From Chloroflexaceae bacterium (lineage in GTDB: Bacteria; Chloroflexota; Chloroflexia; Chloroflexales; Chloroflexaceae): 64,000 nucleotides of DNA. A model generated the notes under the pieces. The model worked only from the letters and a program-made list of their open reading frames with translations, ran no database searches and was not told where the DNA came from. Made by a program: the position numbers and the translations under genes. Each line of letters begins with the position of its first letter. Position 1 is the stretch's first letter. Location of the stretch: the NCBI GenBank assembly GCA_025057155.1, contig JANWYD010000002.1, forward strand, positions 186,001 to 250,000, written 5' to 3'. This document shows, piece after piece, positions 7,624 to 16,770 of the stretch.

Positions 7624-8886
7624 ATGCATCCCCCTCAGGCGCGGATCGGTTTCATCTCCACCCGGCTCGCCGGCACTGACGGTGTTTCCCTCGAAGCGGC
7701 AAAATGGGCCGCGCTTCTAACCGGAATGGGGCATCACTGTTTCGCCTTTGCCGGGGAGTGCGACTGGCCCGCCGATCACGCCTATGTCGTCGCCGAGGCC
7801 CATTTCAACCACCCGGATGTCCAGGCGGTGCAGCGCGATCTGTTTGACGACTATCGCCGCTCGCTTGAAACCTCGGCCCGGGTGCACCGGCTCAAGGAGC
7901 ATCTGAAGACCCATCTGCGCACCTTCCTCAACCTCCACCGTCTCAATCTGCTGATCGCGGAAAATGTGCTCTCGCTGCCGATGCACGTGCCGCTCGGGCT
8001 GGCCCTGACCGAACTGATCGCCGAGACCGGCATTCCGGTCATCGCCCACCATCACGATTTTGCCTGGGAGCGCGAGCGCTTCAACGTGCACGCCGCAAGC
8101 GACTACCTGCGCGCGGCCTTTCCGCCGGCGCTGCCGTCAATCCGCCACGTGGTGATCAACTCATTTGCCGCCCGCCAGATGGCCATGCGGATCGGCGAAC
8201 GCTCGACGCTGATCCCCAACGTGATGGACTTCGACACGCCGCCCCCTCCGCCAGCGCACACGACCGGCGAGCTGCGCGCGGCGCTGGGGGTAGGCGCCGA
8301 CGAGCACCTGCTGCTGCAACCCACGCGCATCGTGCCCCGCAAGCGCATCGAGCACGCCATTGAACTGGCGCGCCGTCTGGAGCGGCCCTGCGCCCTGGTC
8401 ATCTCGCACGCCGCGGGCGACGAGGGCCAGAGTTACGCCGAGTATTTGCGCGAGTACGCCCGGATCCTGGGTGTGCGCGTCATTTTTGCCGCCGAGACGA
8501 TTAATTATCAAGCGCGGCTGACGCCTGCCGGTCGGCGCGTGTATGCTCTGGCCGATGTCTACCGCGCCGCCGACCTGGTGACTTACCCGTCTGCTATCGA
8601 GGGCTTTGGCAATGCCTTCCTGGAGGCGATCTACTACCGTCGCCCCCTGATCATGCGCGACTACGAAATCTTCCAGGTGGACATCAAACCCAAAGGCTTC
8701 CGCGTACTGGTGTTTCAGGATTTTATCCCCGCAGAGATTGTGGAAGCCACCCGCAGGCTGCTCGACGATCCGGCCCTGCAGTCCGAAATCGTTGAACTGA
8801 ACTATGCTATAGCTCGCCGCTACTATTCGTATCGGGTGCTGGAACGGCACCTTGCCGTGCTGATGAATGCCTGTCTGGGCACGTAA
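7624..8886 (+). CDS. GT4 glycosyltransferase, MggA-like
   Basis: A 420-residue GT-B glycosyltransferase. The N-terminus (RIGFISTRLAGTDGVSLEAAKW) resembles the mannosylglucosylglycerate synthase group, enzymes that add a sugar to a glucosylglycerate-type compatible solute; that assignment is from the motif only. The donor domain has PTRIVPRKRIEHAIELARRL and SAIEGFGNAFLEAIYYRRP (E-x7-E-type motif). No membrane helix is present. The ribosome site before ATG 7624 is weak. It stands alone; no glucosylglycerate synthase neighbour is present to support the pathway. Confidence 0.75.
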   Translation: MHPPQARIGFISTRLAGTDGVSLEAAKWAALLTGMGHHCFAFAGECDWPADHAYVVAEAHFNHPDVQAVQRDLFDDYRRSLETSARVHRLKEHLKTHLRTFLNLHRLNLLIAENVLSLPMHVPLGLALTELIAETGIPVIAHHHDFAWERERFNVHAASDYLRAAFPPALPSIRHVVINSFAARQMAMRIGERSTLIPNVMDFDTPPPPPAHTTGELRAALGVGADEHLLLQPTRIVPRKRIEHAIELARRLERPCALVISHAAGDEGQSYAEYLREYARILGVRVIFAAETINYQARLTPAGRRVYALADVYRAADLVTYPSAIEGFGNAFLEAIYYRRPLIMRDYEIFQVDIKPKGFRVLVFQDFIPAEIVEATRRLLDDPALQSEIVELNYAIARRYYSYRVLERHLAVLMNACLGT

Positions 8887-9104
8887 TTGCGCCTGTTCCT
8901 GTGCTGACACGCAGCAATCGGCTCGCGGGTTCGAGAGGGCGCGCCCCTTCCAGAGGAGCCTTTCCTGCATCCCCTCTCGCGCAACCCTGCTCCACGCGCG
9001 GTCGTCTATGCAATAATATGAGAAAGGGCGTGTTTCACCATTGGCGGCCGCCTGGATGGGCATCGCCCGCTTACACCGTTATTCACCCTGGATAGGAAAA
9101 AGCT

Positions 9105-10046
9105 ATGTCTCAGTCTTTTTCGAGCGGACCCGGGCAGGGATTGCGGGGGCCACGAGGGCTGCCCTACGGGACGCTGACGTTGATCGCCGTCGTAGGCGCC
9201 ATCGCCATTTTTGCGCTGTTCAATGCCACCACCGTGGTTGATGCCGGCACCCGCGGCGTGGTCAAGACCTTCGGCGAGGTGACCGGGGTTTTCGACGAGG
9301 GGTTGCACTTTCGGGCGCCCTTCATCACCGAAGTTGTCCCGGTAGACGTCAAGACCCAGCGGCTCACCTCCGAGTCGTCGGCGGCGTCGCGGGATCTGCA
9401 GATCGTGACCACCCAGGTGGTGCTCAACTACCGTGTGGATCCCGACTCGGTCGCCACGCTGGTGCGCGAGATCGGGGTTGACTACGAGGCGAAGATCATT
9501 GACCCCGCCATCCAGGAGTCGGTCAAGGCCGCGACGGCCCAGTTCACCGCCGAGAATCTGATCACTCAGCGGCCGTTAGTCTCAGATTCGATCCGTCAGG
9601 TGCTCAACGAACGCCTGACCCCTCGCGGCATCATCGTGGAGGAGGTGTCGATCACCGAGTTCAACTTTAGCGAGGAGTTCAGCCGGGCGATTGAGGCCAA
9701 GCAGGTAGCCGAGCAGGATGCCCTGCGGGCGGAGCGCGAGTTGCGCCGGGCGCAGATCGAAGCCCAGCAACAGGTGGCCCGCGCCGAGGCTGAAGCCGAG
9801 GCCCGCCTGCAGATCGCCCGGGCCGAGGCCGAGGCGCTGCGCCTCCAGCGTGAAGTGATTTCGCCCGAATTGCTGCAACTGCGCTTTATCGAACGCTGGA
9901 ACGGGGTTCTGCCACGTTTTATGAGTGGAGATACGGGGTTGATGCCGCTGATCAACATTCCGGCCAGCGAGCTGGAAGAGACGCCCGCGGCGACCAACTC
10001 GCCCGCGCCGACCACGGCCCCTGCCGGCGAACCGGTCAATCCGTAG
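9105..10046 (+). CDS. SPFH/band-7 (prohibitin-type) membrane protein
   Basis: A 313-residue protein starting at ATG 9105 behind AGGAAAAAG. One N-terminal membrane helix (about 24-42) is followed by the SPFH domain (about 45-215: GVVKTFGEVTGVFDEGLHF, then RGIIVEEVSITEFNF). A charged Ala/Glu/Arg coiled coil (about 215-260) follows, and a Thr/Pro/Ala-rich tail. This is the order of prohibitin/HflK-HflC-like scaffold proteins, which oligomerise at the membrane and often control FtsH-type proteases; no protease gene is adjacent. It is a monocistronic gene. The 218-bp gap upstream has no gene. Confidence 0.9.
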   Translation: MSQSFSSGPGQGLRGPRGLPYGTLTLIAVVGAIAIFALFNATTVVDAGTRGVVKTFGEVTGVFDEGLHFRAPFITEVVPVDVKTQRLTSESSAASRDLQIVTTQVVLNYRVDPDSVATLVREIGVDYEAKIIDPAIQESVKAATAQFTAENLITQRPLVSDSIRQVLNERLTPRGIIVEEVSITEFNFSEEFSRAIEAKQVAEQDALRAERELRRAQIEAQQQVARAEAEAEARLQIARAEAEALRLQREVISPELLQLRFIERWNGVLPRFMSGDTGLMPLINIPASELEETPAATNSPAPTTAPAGEPVNP

Positions 10047-10232
10047 AAGCAACGCGTTGTACAGCCGTGGACCGGGTAATAGTAATAGAGGGACGAAGCA
10101 CCCTCAGGCAGCCCCGGCGGTGGTCTCGTTATAGTGATTCTGGGGTCTCCCTGATCTCCCCGCGTGGCGGGAGCGTCTGGGATGGCAAAGCCCTCCCTCA
10201 TCTTCGATATGCTGAGTCAGAAAAGTCCCTGT

Positions 10233-10937
10233 ATGTCGCACCTGAGCTTTAGCGTCATCATTCCCACCCTGAACGAAGCGCGCAATATCGCCGGTTGTGT
10301 GGCCGCCGTGCGGGCCCTCGATCCGAACGTTGAGATTATCGTCGCCGATGGGGGCAGCACCGACGGCACCCCGGAACTGGCCGCCGCTGCGGGGGCGCTC
10401 GTTATCGCCGCGCCGCGGGGCCGTGGTTCCCAGTGCAACGCTGGCGCAGCCCGCGCTGGCGGCGATGTGCTGGTGTTCCTGCACGCCGATACGACCCTGC
10501 CAACAGATGCTTTTGTGCTCTTGCGGGACATCCTTGCCGATCCGGAGGTGCGGATCGCCAAGTTTCGCCTGAGCTTCGATGTCCAGCACTGGCTGCTGGA
10601 TATCGCTGCCCGTCTGATGTGGTTCGACTCCCTGCTGACCAGTTTTGGCGATCAGGGGATCGTCATCAGGCGCGACTTTTTCGCTGAACTGGGCGGCTTC
10701 CCCGACTGGCCGCTCTTCGAGGACGTGCGCCTGTTCGAACTGGCGCGGGCGCGGGCCGAGGTCTATGTCGTGCCTGCCAAAGTGGTCACCTCGGCGCGCC
10801 GCTTTCTGGAAAACGGCGTGCTCTGGCAACTCCTGCACGACCTCTGGCTGTGGCTGCAGTATCTGTTCGGCGTCTCACCGTATGAACTGTCGCAACGCTA
10901 CGAGCGAGGCCGCGCGGAACTCCGCGGGATGGTCTAG
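10233..10937 (+). CDS. GT2 glycosyltransferase, arsenosugar-biosynthesis (TIGR04283) type
   Basis: About 234 residues from ATG 10233 (MSHLSFSVIIPTLNEARNI). Earlier in-frame ATGs at 10182 and 10209 are possible; none has a good ribosome site. The GT-A fold shows SVIIPTLNE, VADGGSTDGT and FLHADTTLP (the DxD-like metal site), then FGDQGIVIRRDFF and FPDWPLFEDVRLFELAR, which are typical of the small TIGR04283 family found beside arsenosugar genes. No radical-SAM or ArsM partner is next to it, so the pathway is not supported by context. It is cytoplasmic and ends 2 bp before a copy of the 3'-end repeat. Confidence 0.8.
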   Translation: MSHLSFSVIIPTLNEARNIAGCVAAVRALDPNVEIIVADGGSTDGTPELAAAAGALVIAAPRGRGSQCNAGAARAGGDVLVFLHADTTLPTDAFVLLRDILADPEVRIAKFRLSFDVQHWLLDIAARLMWFDSLLTSFGDQGIVIRRDFFAELGGFPDWPLFEDVRLFELARARAEVYVVPAKVVTSARRFLENGVLWQLLHDLWLWLQYLFGVSPYELSQRYERGRAELRGMV

Positions 10938-10938
10938 C

Positions 10939-11076
10939 GCCATTTTGGATTTTGGATTACCGTAAATAGCGTTCTGATGAGACGAGGGACGACGGGTATG
11001 TAGCCATATTAACGGGAACGAGTATCAGTTGATGCTATTTTGGGAGGGCTTTGCTCTTACATACGCCCTCCCATCC
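10939..11076 (+). repeat. Composite dispersed element (copy 3), left of the hydrolase gene
   Basis: CATTTTGGATTTTGGATT, then TGATGAGACGAGGGACGACGGG, then GGGAGGGC..GCCCTCCC (11042-11073, a hairpin). The same three blocks in the same order occur at 13110-13230, so the glycoside hydrolase gene between them is flanked by direct repeats. Confidence 0.65.
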
Positions 11077-11118
11077 CGCCTCAGCAGCTTCTTCTCTGAC
11101 TCGAGGATCACGCGCCCC

Positions 11119-13107
11119 ATGCACGCTCGCCCACTACGCTGGATCGTTCCTCTGCTCCTGTTTGTGTTCATTGCCCAGATCGGCCCGCGTCGCCCCGTTA
11201 TGGCCCAGGAACTGCCCTGGCAAAACAAAGGCAGCCCCTTCGGCGTGGTTGCCGCGCTGGGCAACCGCGTGCGCGCCGATGAGATCCCCGCCGCCGTGGC
11301 CCTGATGCGCGAGGCTGGCGTCCAGTGGCAGCGCGAAGAGATCTTCTGGGACCGGGTGCAGCAGCAGCCGGGTGGCCCTTACGATTGGGACGGAGATGAG
11401 CGCGGCTTCTACAACTACGATCTGGCGATCGCCGCTCAGGCCCGCGCTGGCATCAAGGTGCTCGGACTGCTTGACTACAATCCCGCCTGGTTCAAAGGCA
11501 AGAACCCTCACCCCGATGAGTGGATCGCCGACTGGGGCGACTTTGTGTACAACGCGGTGGCGCGCTATGGCCGTGACCGGGGGCAGATCAAGCACTGGGA
11601 GCTGTGGAACGAGCCGAACCTGGCCGCCTCAGGCTACGAAAGCGGGCTGTACTCGGTCGCAGATTTCGTGCGTATTCTGGAGGTGGGTCGCGCCGCCGCC
11701 CTTGCCGCCGATCCCGAGGCAAAGATCGTGATGGGCGGCCTGGCAAGCATCTGGAGCGAACCGCCCTCGCCGCATCACTACGACTACTTCGATTATCTTG
11801 ACCAGGTAGGCCGGCTGGGTGGCTGGAACTATGTGGACATCATAGCCATCCACCCTTACCGCCCCGACACGCCGGAGGGCGATGTCTGGCGGCGCGACCA
11901 GTCGCTTACCTTCCACCAGGAAATGGCCCGGCTTGATGATATTCTGCGCACCTACGGCCCCAAGCCGATCTGGCTCACCGAACTGGGCTGGTCCACCTAT
12001 CGTGGCGTCTATGGCGTGGATGAGGACACCCAGGCCCACTTTCTGGTGCGCGCTTATCTGATGGCGATTGCCCATCCAAGCATCGAGAAGGTGTTCTGGT
12101 ACGGCTTTCGCGACGATACTGCGCCCACGGCGCACTACGAGCGGCCAATCTACGATGATGACGAAGTGGAGTTCCACTATGGCCTGCTGCGGCGAACCTA
12201 CCCCCTCGATCCCAGGCGCGGCGATCTGCGGAAGCCGGCCTTTCTGGCTTACCGGACGATGACCGAGATGCTCGGCGGGTTGACCTTGCGGGAGGTGGGA
12301 CGCAACGGGGCCGACGGAGTCTACTGGTACCGCTTCGAGGGTCTGGGCCGGCGGGTGGACGTGCTCTGGCGCACGGGGGCGGCGGCGCCGATGATCGAAG
12401 TGGCCTGCGGCTGCCGCGAGGCGCTGGTGCGCGCCTGGAACGGCGAGGCGCAGCACGTGCTGGCCAGTGTTGACGGGCGCCTCACGCTGCGACCGGTGGC
12501 CATTGGCGCGCCGCTGTACATCGAGTATGACCCTCCGCCGCGCAACCGCCAGATATTCGCTGCCACCGGGCACAGTCTCGGGGGCGCATTTCGTCGCTTC
12601 TGGGAAACGCGGGGCGGTCTCGAGCGCTTTGGCTACCCCCTCACCGAGGAGATTATCGAACCAGAGCCGGGCAGCGGGCGCCCCCGCACGGTGCAGTACT
12701 TCGAGCGGGCTCGCTTCGAGCACTTTCCCGAACTCAGCGGCACTCCCTATGAGGTCCAGTTATCGCGCCTTGGCGAAACGGCGCTGCAACAGGCGGGCAT
12801 TGACTGGCGAACCCTGCCTGCCCCCGGCGAGATCCCGCCGGAGTGCCGCTTTTTCCCGGAGACCAGCCGCAGCCTGTGTCCGCCATTCCTGCAGGCCTGG
12901 GAAGGGGCCGGCGGGCTGGACCTGGCGGGCCTTCCGTTGACCGAGCCGTTCGAAGTTGAGGATAGCGTGTCGGGCGCCAGATACACCGTCCAGTACTTCG
13001 AGCGGGTGCGGATCGAGCGCCATCCAGCGCGGGCAAGCGGCGCCGCCGAAATCCAGTTCGGGCTGCTGGGGCGCGAACGGCTGGTGCGCTGGGGAGGGAT
13101 GCCGTAG
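11119..13107 (+). CDS. Secreted clan-A glycoside hydrolase with two C-terminal repeat modules
   Basis: A 662-residue exported protein. Start ATG 11119 gives a signal peptide (MHARPLRWIVPLLLFVFI.., cleavage near VMA-QE); the frame upstream is repeat sequence. The catalytic part (about 35-440) carries WELWNEPN (Glu165, acid/base) and IWLTELGWST (Glu288, nucleophile), a retaining (beta/alpha)8 pattern close to GH5/GH39. Residues about 480-660 hold two related modules of about 75 residues (GGLERFGYPLTEE..TVQYFERARFEHFPE and GGLDLAGLPLTEP..TVQYFERVRIERHPA), probably a carbohydrate or cell-wall attachment module. It is flanked by direct copies of a dispersed element. The substrate is unknown. Confidence 0.8.
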   Translation: MHARPLRWIVPLLLFVFIAQIGPRRPVMAQELPWQNKGSPFGVVAALGNRVRADEIPAAVALMREAGVQWQREEIFWDRVQQQPGGPYDWDGDERGFYNYDLAIAAQARAGIKVLGLLDYNPAWFKGKNPHPDEWIADWGDFVYNAVARYGRDRGQIKHWELWNEPNLAASGYESGLYSVADFVRILEVGRAAALAADPEAKIVMGGLASIWSEPPSPHHYDYFDYLDQVGRLGGWNYVDIIAIHPYRPDTPEGDVWRRDQSLTFHQEMARLDDILRTYGPKPIWLTELGWSTYRGVYGVDEDTQAHFLVRAYLMAIAHPSIEKVFWYGFRDDTAPTAHYERPIYDDDEVEFHYGLLRRTYPLDPRRGDLRKPAFLAYRTMTEMLGGLTLREVGRNGADGVYWYRFEGLGRRVDVLWRTGAAAPMIEVACGCREALVRAWNGEAQHVLASVDGRLTLRPVAIGAPLYIEYDPPPRNRQIFAATGHSLGGAFRRFWETRGGLERFGYPLTEEIIEPEPGSGRPRTVQYFERARFEHFPELSGTPYEVQLSRLGETALQQAGIDWRTLPAPGEIPPECRFFPETSRSLCPPFLQAWEGAGGLDLAGLPLTEPFEVEDSVSGARYTVQYFERVRIERHPARASGAAEIQFGLLGRERLVRWGGMP

Positions 13108-13109
13108 TG

Positions 13110-13230
13110 CCGTTTTGGATTTTGGATTGCTACATATTCTAGTGAGACCTGGCCGGCATGCGCCGTATGTGGCGGGAAGCAGTATAACAAAGGGTCTGAA
13201 AGGGCTTTGCACTCCCAGACCCTCCCTTAC
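13110..13230 (+). repeat. Composite dispersed element (copy 4), right of the hydrolase gene
   Basis: CGTTTTGGATTTTGGATT, TAGTGAGACCTGGCCGGCATGCGCC and the hairpin GGGTCTGAAAGGGC..CTCCCAGACCC. The first block starts 2 bp behind the stop at 13107. Same order as 10939-11076. Confidence 0.65.
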
Positions 13231-13239
13231 CGCCTTACA

Positions 13240-13320
13240 GCGTGTCTCGAAAGGATTGACCCCGCGGCGCGAGCGTAGTGAGCTACAGCGCTCAGCGTCC
13301 TCAGTCCGGTCAGTGCTCTA
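13240..13320. repeat. Dispersed TCTCGA..GCTCAGCGTCCTC repeat, copy B
   Basis: GTGTCTCGAAAGGATTGACC and GCTCAGCGTCCTCAG match copies at 6361-6455 and 42350-42455. The last bases overlap the stop codon of the HlyD-like gene on the other strand, so the repeat marks that gene's 3' edge. Confidence 0.6.
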
Positions 13321-14814
13321 GTCATTGGCGATACGCACGTTGGCGGTCATATTCCAGCGCAGGCGCTCATCCCAGCGGTCGGGGACAACGACCACGGTGT
13401 ATACAACCTCCCCCTGACGATTCTGTCCTCGCGGCTTGATTTGAGTGACCTTGCCAGGGAGTTCGAAGCCGGGCAGCGCGTCGAAGGTGAGGGTGACCGG
13501 ATCGCCCTCGCGAATGCGGACGATGCTTATTTCGGTCAGATCTTCGGTTTCGATCTTCCAGTTGCTCATATCGGCCACAACAATGGCCGGCAGGGTCGGC
13601 ACGGGAACCTCGCCGACTTTGAGGTTCACTTCGGCAACCACGCCGCTGATGGGCGCGGTGAGGGTGGCGCGCTCGAAAGCCAGTTGGGCCTGCTTGAGGC
13701 CGACTTCAGCGTTGCGGATACGGGCGGCAAAGGTGCTGATAGTCGCATCGGTAGGGGTTGCCTGCAATTCGGCCAGGCGGGCCTGGGCGTTGTCAACCGC
13801 TGCCTGAGCTGCATCAATATCGCCAGCGCGGCGATTGCCCGCGAGGCTGTCGAGGCGGGCCTGGGCCGCGGCCACCGCCGCGCGGGCGGCGGCGATGGCG
13901 TCGGCGTTGGCGGGGTTGACGAGCTGGTCGTAGCGCGCCTCGGCGTTACGTAGCTGGGCCTCGGCGATCTCGATGCCGCTCTGCTCAGCCAGCTTCGCCT
14001 GCTCATAGGCCAGGCGCGCCTGCTCAAGGGCCGTTTCGGCATCGGCGACGGCGCGGGCGGCGGCGGCCTCTTCCTCGCGGAAGCCGGCGGCCAGTTCAGT
14101 GGCCCGATCCAGTTCCAGCCCGCGGTTGCGCCAGTAGATGCGGCTGTAGGTGTCCTGGGCGTTGCGCAGGGCGTTCGCCGCTATTTCGACGCGCAGCTCG
14201 GCATCGGTCTTGGCCTGCGAGAGCCGGTCGCGCTGCAACTGCAAGTTGGCGCGGGCCTCGTCAACTGCGGCCTGAGCGGCACGCACCTCGGCGGGCCGGG
14301 GGCCCGCTTCAAGTTGCCTGAGGCGCTCCCGGGCGCTCTCGAGTTCGGCACGGGCGGCAGCGATGTCGGACTCGCTCACCGCGGCCTGCACCGCGCGCAA
14401 CTGCCCCTGCATGCGAGCGAGTTCAGCGCGGGCGGCGGCGATCTGTTCGGGAGTGGCGCCCTCAAGCAGACGCTCATATTCCGCCTGGGCCTGTTCGAGG
14501 GTGGCCTGGGCCTGTTCAACGCGCAGCGCCAGCTCGCGGGCATCCAGGCGCGCCAGGGGCTGACCGGCAACCACCCGGTCACCCTCCTTGACCAGCACCT
14601 CGGCCACCGTGCCGCTTATTTCAAACAGCAGATTGACCGTTGTCGCCGGAAGCACCCGTCCTTCCGCCAGCACCCCGATCCCTCCGCTCAGGGCGGGGAG
14701 AGGCGTAGGGACCGTCTGTACAGGTTCCTCGGCCTGGGGTTGGCTGGTCAGGGTGCAGGCCCCCAGCCCCCCCAGCACGACTAGCAGCATCAGGATTGCT
14801 ACAGCCCGGCGCAT
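13318..14814 (-). CDS. HlyD/MFP-type adaptor lipoprotein
   Basis: A 498-residue protein with a lipoprotein signal (MRRAVAILMLLVVLGGLGAC, lipobox Cys20). The start ATG 14814 has AAGGAG 8 nt upstream. A first half of the lipoyl/barrel-sandwich domain is at about 65-105 (VAEVLVKEGDRVVAGQPLARLD). A very long Ala/Glu/Arg/Gln coiled-coil hairpin follows (about 105-385), then the second lipoyl half (ISGVVAEVNLKVGEVP) and a beta-barrel. This is the plan of membrane-fusion adaptors of ABC or RND exporters (MacA/HlyD group). No transporter gene is adjacent, so the partner is unknown. The coil of about 280 residues is longer than usual in the MacA group. Confidence 0.85.
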   Translation of the reverse strand: MRRAVAILMLLVVLGGLGACTLTSQPQAEEPVQTVPTPLPALSGGIGVLAEGRVLPATTVNLLFEISGTVAEVLVKEGDRVVAGQPLARLDARELALRVEQAQATLEQAQAEYERLLEGATPEQIAAARAELARMQGQLRAVQAAVSESDIAAARAELESARERLRQLEAGPRPAEVRAAQAAVDEARANLQLQRDRLSQAKTDAELRVEIAANALRNAQDTYSRIYWRNRGLELDRATELAAGFREEEAAAARAVADAETALEQARLAYEQAKLAEQSGIEIAEAQLRNAEARYDQLVNPANADAIAAARAAVAAAQARLDSLAGNRRAGDIDAAQAAVDNAQARLAELQATPTDATISTFAARIRNAEVGLKQAQLAFERATLTAPISGVVAEVNLKVGEVPVPTLPAIVVADMSNWKIETEDLTEISIVRIREGDPVTLTFDALPGFELPGKVTQIKPRGQNRQGEVVYTVVVVPDRWDERLRWNMTANVRIAND

Positions 14815-15365
14815 TGCTTGTGCTCCTTGCCATTTGTGTCAATGCCAATTAAGGACCTCTGCGGCGAAGCCGCACAACAAGAGTAACTAAAGCGTTTTCC
14901 CGGGAGGACTTGCCATTTCGGATTGCTTTGAGTTCTTTTTGCGGCGCTACGCCCTCCCCAACCTTCCTGCCGCCGGCTTTCCTGCCCCTCGGTGTCACAG
15001 AGGGTTCATCTGATCCAATACCACCTTCGGTGGGGTTGATGCTGGCGCGTCTCGACGGATCGCACAAATTGTAGCAAAAGAACGCGGCGATCTGAATACC
15101 TCTGCAAATAGCTTACAAGATCGTAAACTCAGATGCGCATCTTCAGGTAGTTGGGAAGGTGAAGCCTTCCTGCCTCTCCCCCCTCTGGCGCGCCCGCCAG
15201 ACTATAATGAATAGATAATGAACGACAAAGCGTCGCAGACTGCAATTCTGACAGGTCTCGCGGCGATGGACGTGCGCATGATCGTTACCAATACCTGGTT
15301 GTGGAGGCGGACCGACCGCAGACGATGGTCTGCCAGGTTCCAGGCAGCGGTGCTACAATAGGGAT
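14815..15365. other. 551-bp intergenic region, divergent genes
   Basis: Lies between the HlyD-like gene (minus) and the GH1 gene (plus). A TATAAT at 15203-15208 is a possible -10 box, but I see no -35 at the right spacing. TACAAT at 15354-15359, just before the GH1 start, could be another. No coding sequence or RNA gene is recognised. Confidence 0.5.
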
Positions 15366-16763
15366 ATGTCGCTTTCACGCTCAGACTCGCCAGCCATGCC
15401 GCGCGGCGCGCCTGCGCCAGCGGAGGCGCTCACCTTCCCTCCGGGATTTCTATGGGGCGCGGCAACGTCGGCCTTTCAGATCGAGGGCAATACCGAGGCC
15501 GACGGGCGCGGTGAGAGCATCTGGGATCGCTTCTGCCGGTTGCCGGGACGGGTGGCCGGCGGCGGCACGGGTGAGCCGGCCTGCGACCACTACCGGCGCT
15601 GGCCTGAAGACGTGGCGCTAATGGCGCATCTGGGGCTGGGCGCATATCGCTTCAGCGTGGCCTGGCCGCGGATCTTCCCCGCCGGCGGCCCGCCGCTCAA
15701 CCAGAAGGGGCTCGACTTCTACCGGCGGCTGGTGGCGGCTCTGCGCGAGCACGGCATCACGCCGATGATCACCCTCTACCACTGGGATCTGCCGCAGGCC
15801 CTTCAGGATCGGGGCGGATGGGCGGCGCGCGATACGGCGCTACGCTTCGCCGACTACGCTGCGCTGCTCTTCGACCGGCTCGGCGGCGAGGTTCCTCTCT
15901 GGGCCACCATTAACGAGCCGATGCTGATCACCTACGCCGGCTATGCCGGGCGCTCCAAGGCGCCGGGCGTGGGGCGACCCTGGCAGACCCTCGCCGTGGC
16001 CCATCACCTGCTGCTGGCCCACGGCCTGGCGGTGCGGGCCTTCCGGCAGATCATCGGCCGGAGCGCGGGCATCGGCATGGTGCTCAACCTGCGTCCCTGC
16101 CACCCCGCCTCGCCCCGCCCGCGCGACATTCGCGCCGCGCAGCTCCTCGATACGCTCACCAACCGGCTGTTTCTGGCGCCGCTGTTTCAGGGGCGCTATC
16201 CCGATCTGGCGCTGCGCTTCTTCCGCCGGCGCTTCGTGCCGCTCCCCGCCGCACCCGGCGATATGGCGATCATCGCCGAACCGGCGGACTTCCTGGGGAT
16301 CAACGTGTACGTGCGGGTGCTGGCGGCGGCGGGCAATCCGCTTCTGGGCGCGCGGCAGGTTCCGGGGCCAGGTCCAACGACGGCTATGGGCTGGGAGATT
16401 TACCCGGCGTGCGTTCGCGAGGCGCTGGCCCTGGCCCGCGAGTACACCTCGCTGCCCCTCTACCTGACCGAGAACGGGGCGGCCTTCGCCGACCATCCCG
16501 GCCCCGATGGCGCGATTGATGACCAGGAGCGGATCGCCTACCTGCGGGCGCATCTCATCGAGGCGCACCGGGCCATCGCCGCCGGGGCCGACCTGCGAGG
16601 CTACTTCGTCTGGTCGCTGCTCGACAATTTCGAGTGGGAGGATGGCTATGGCCCGCGCTTCGGCCTGATCCACGTAGATTACGCGACCCAGGCGCGGCGT
16701 CCCAAGGCTTCGGCGCAGTGGTACGCCGAGGTGATTGCCCGGCACGGCGTGCCCGTGGAGTGA
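15366..16763 (+). CDS. GH1 beta-glucosidase
   Basis: A 465-residue, full-length family-1 enzyme. FPPGFLWGAATSAFQIEG near the N-terminus is the GH1 signature. WATINEPM (Glu184) is the acid/base and LYLTENGAAF (Glu369) the nucleophile; both are intact. YHWDLPQAL and WSLLDNFEWEDGY are further GH1 landmarks. No signal peptide is seen, so it should hydrolyse beta-glucosides or related disaccharides in the cytoplasm. The next gene begins 7 nt after the stop, suggesting cotranscription. Confidence 0.95.
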   Translation: MSLSRSDSPAMPRGAPAPAEALTFPPGFLWGAATSAFQIEGNTEADGRGESIWDRFCRLPGRVAGGGTGEPACDHYRRWPEDVALMAHLGLGAYRFSVAWPRIFPAGGPPLNQKGLDFYRRLVAALREHGITPMITLYHWDLPQALQDRGGWAARDTALRFADYAALLFDRLGGEVPLWATINEPMLITYAGYAGRSKAPGVGRPWQTLAVAHHLLLAHGLAVRAFRQIIGRSAGIGMVLNLRPCHPASPRPRDIRAAQLLDTLTNRLFLAPLFQGRYPDLALRFFRRRFVPLPAAPGDMAIIAEPADFLGINVYVRVLAAAGNPLLGARQVPGPGPTTAMGWEIYPACVREALALAREYTSLPLYLTENGAAFADHPGPDGAIDDQERIAYLRAHLIEAHRAIAAGADLRGYFVWSLLDNFEWEDGYGPRFGLIHVDYATQARRPKASAQWYAEVIARHGVPVE

Positions 16764-16770
16764 GCGAGCT

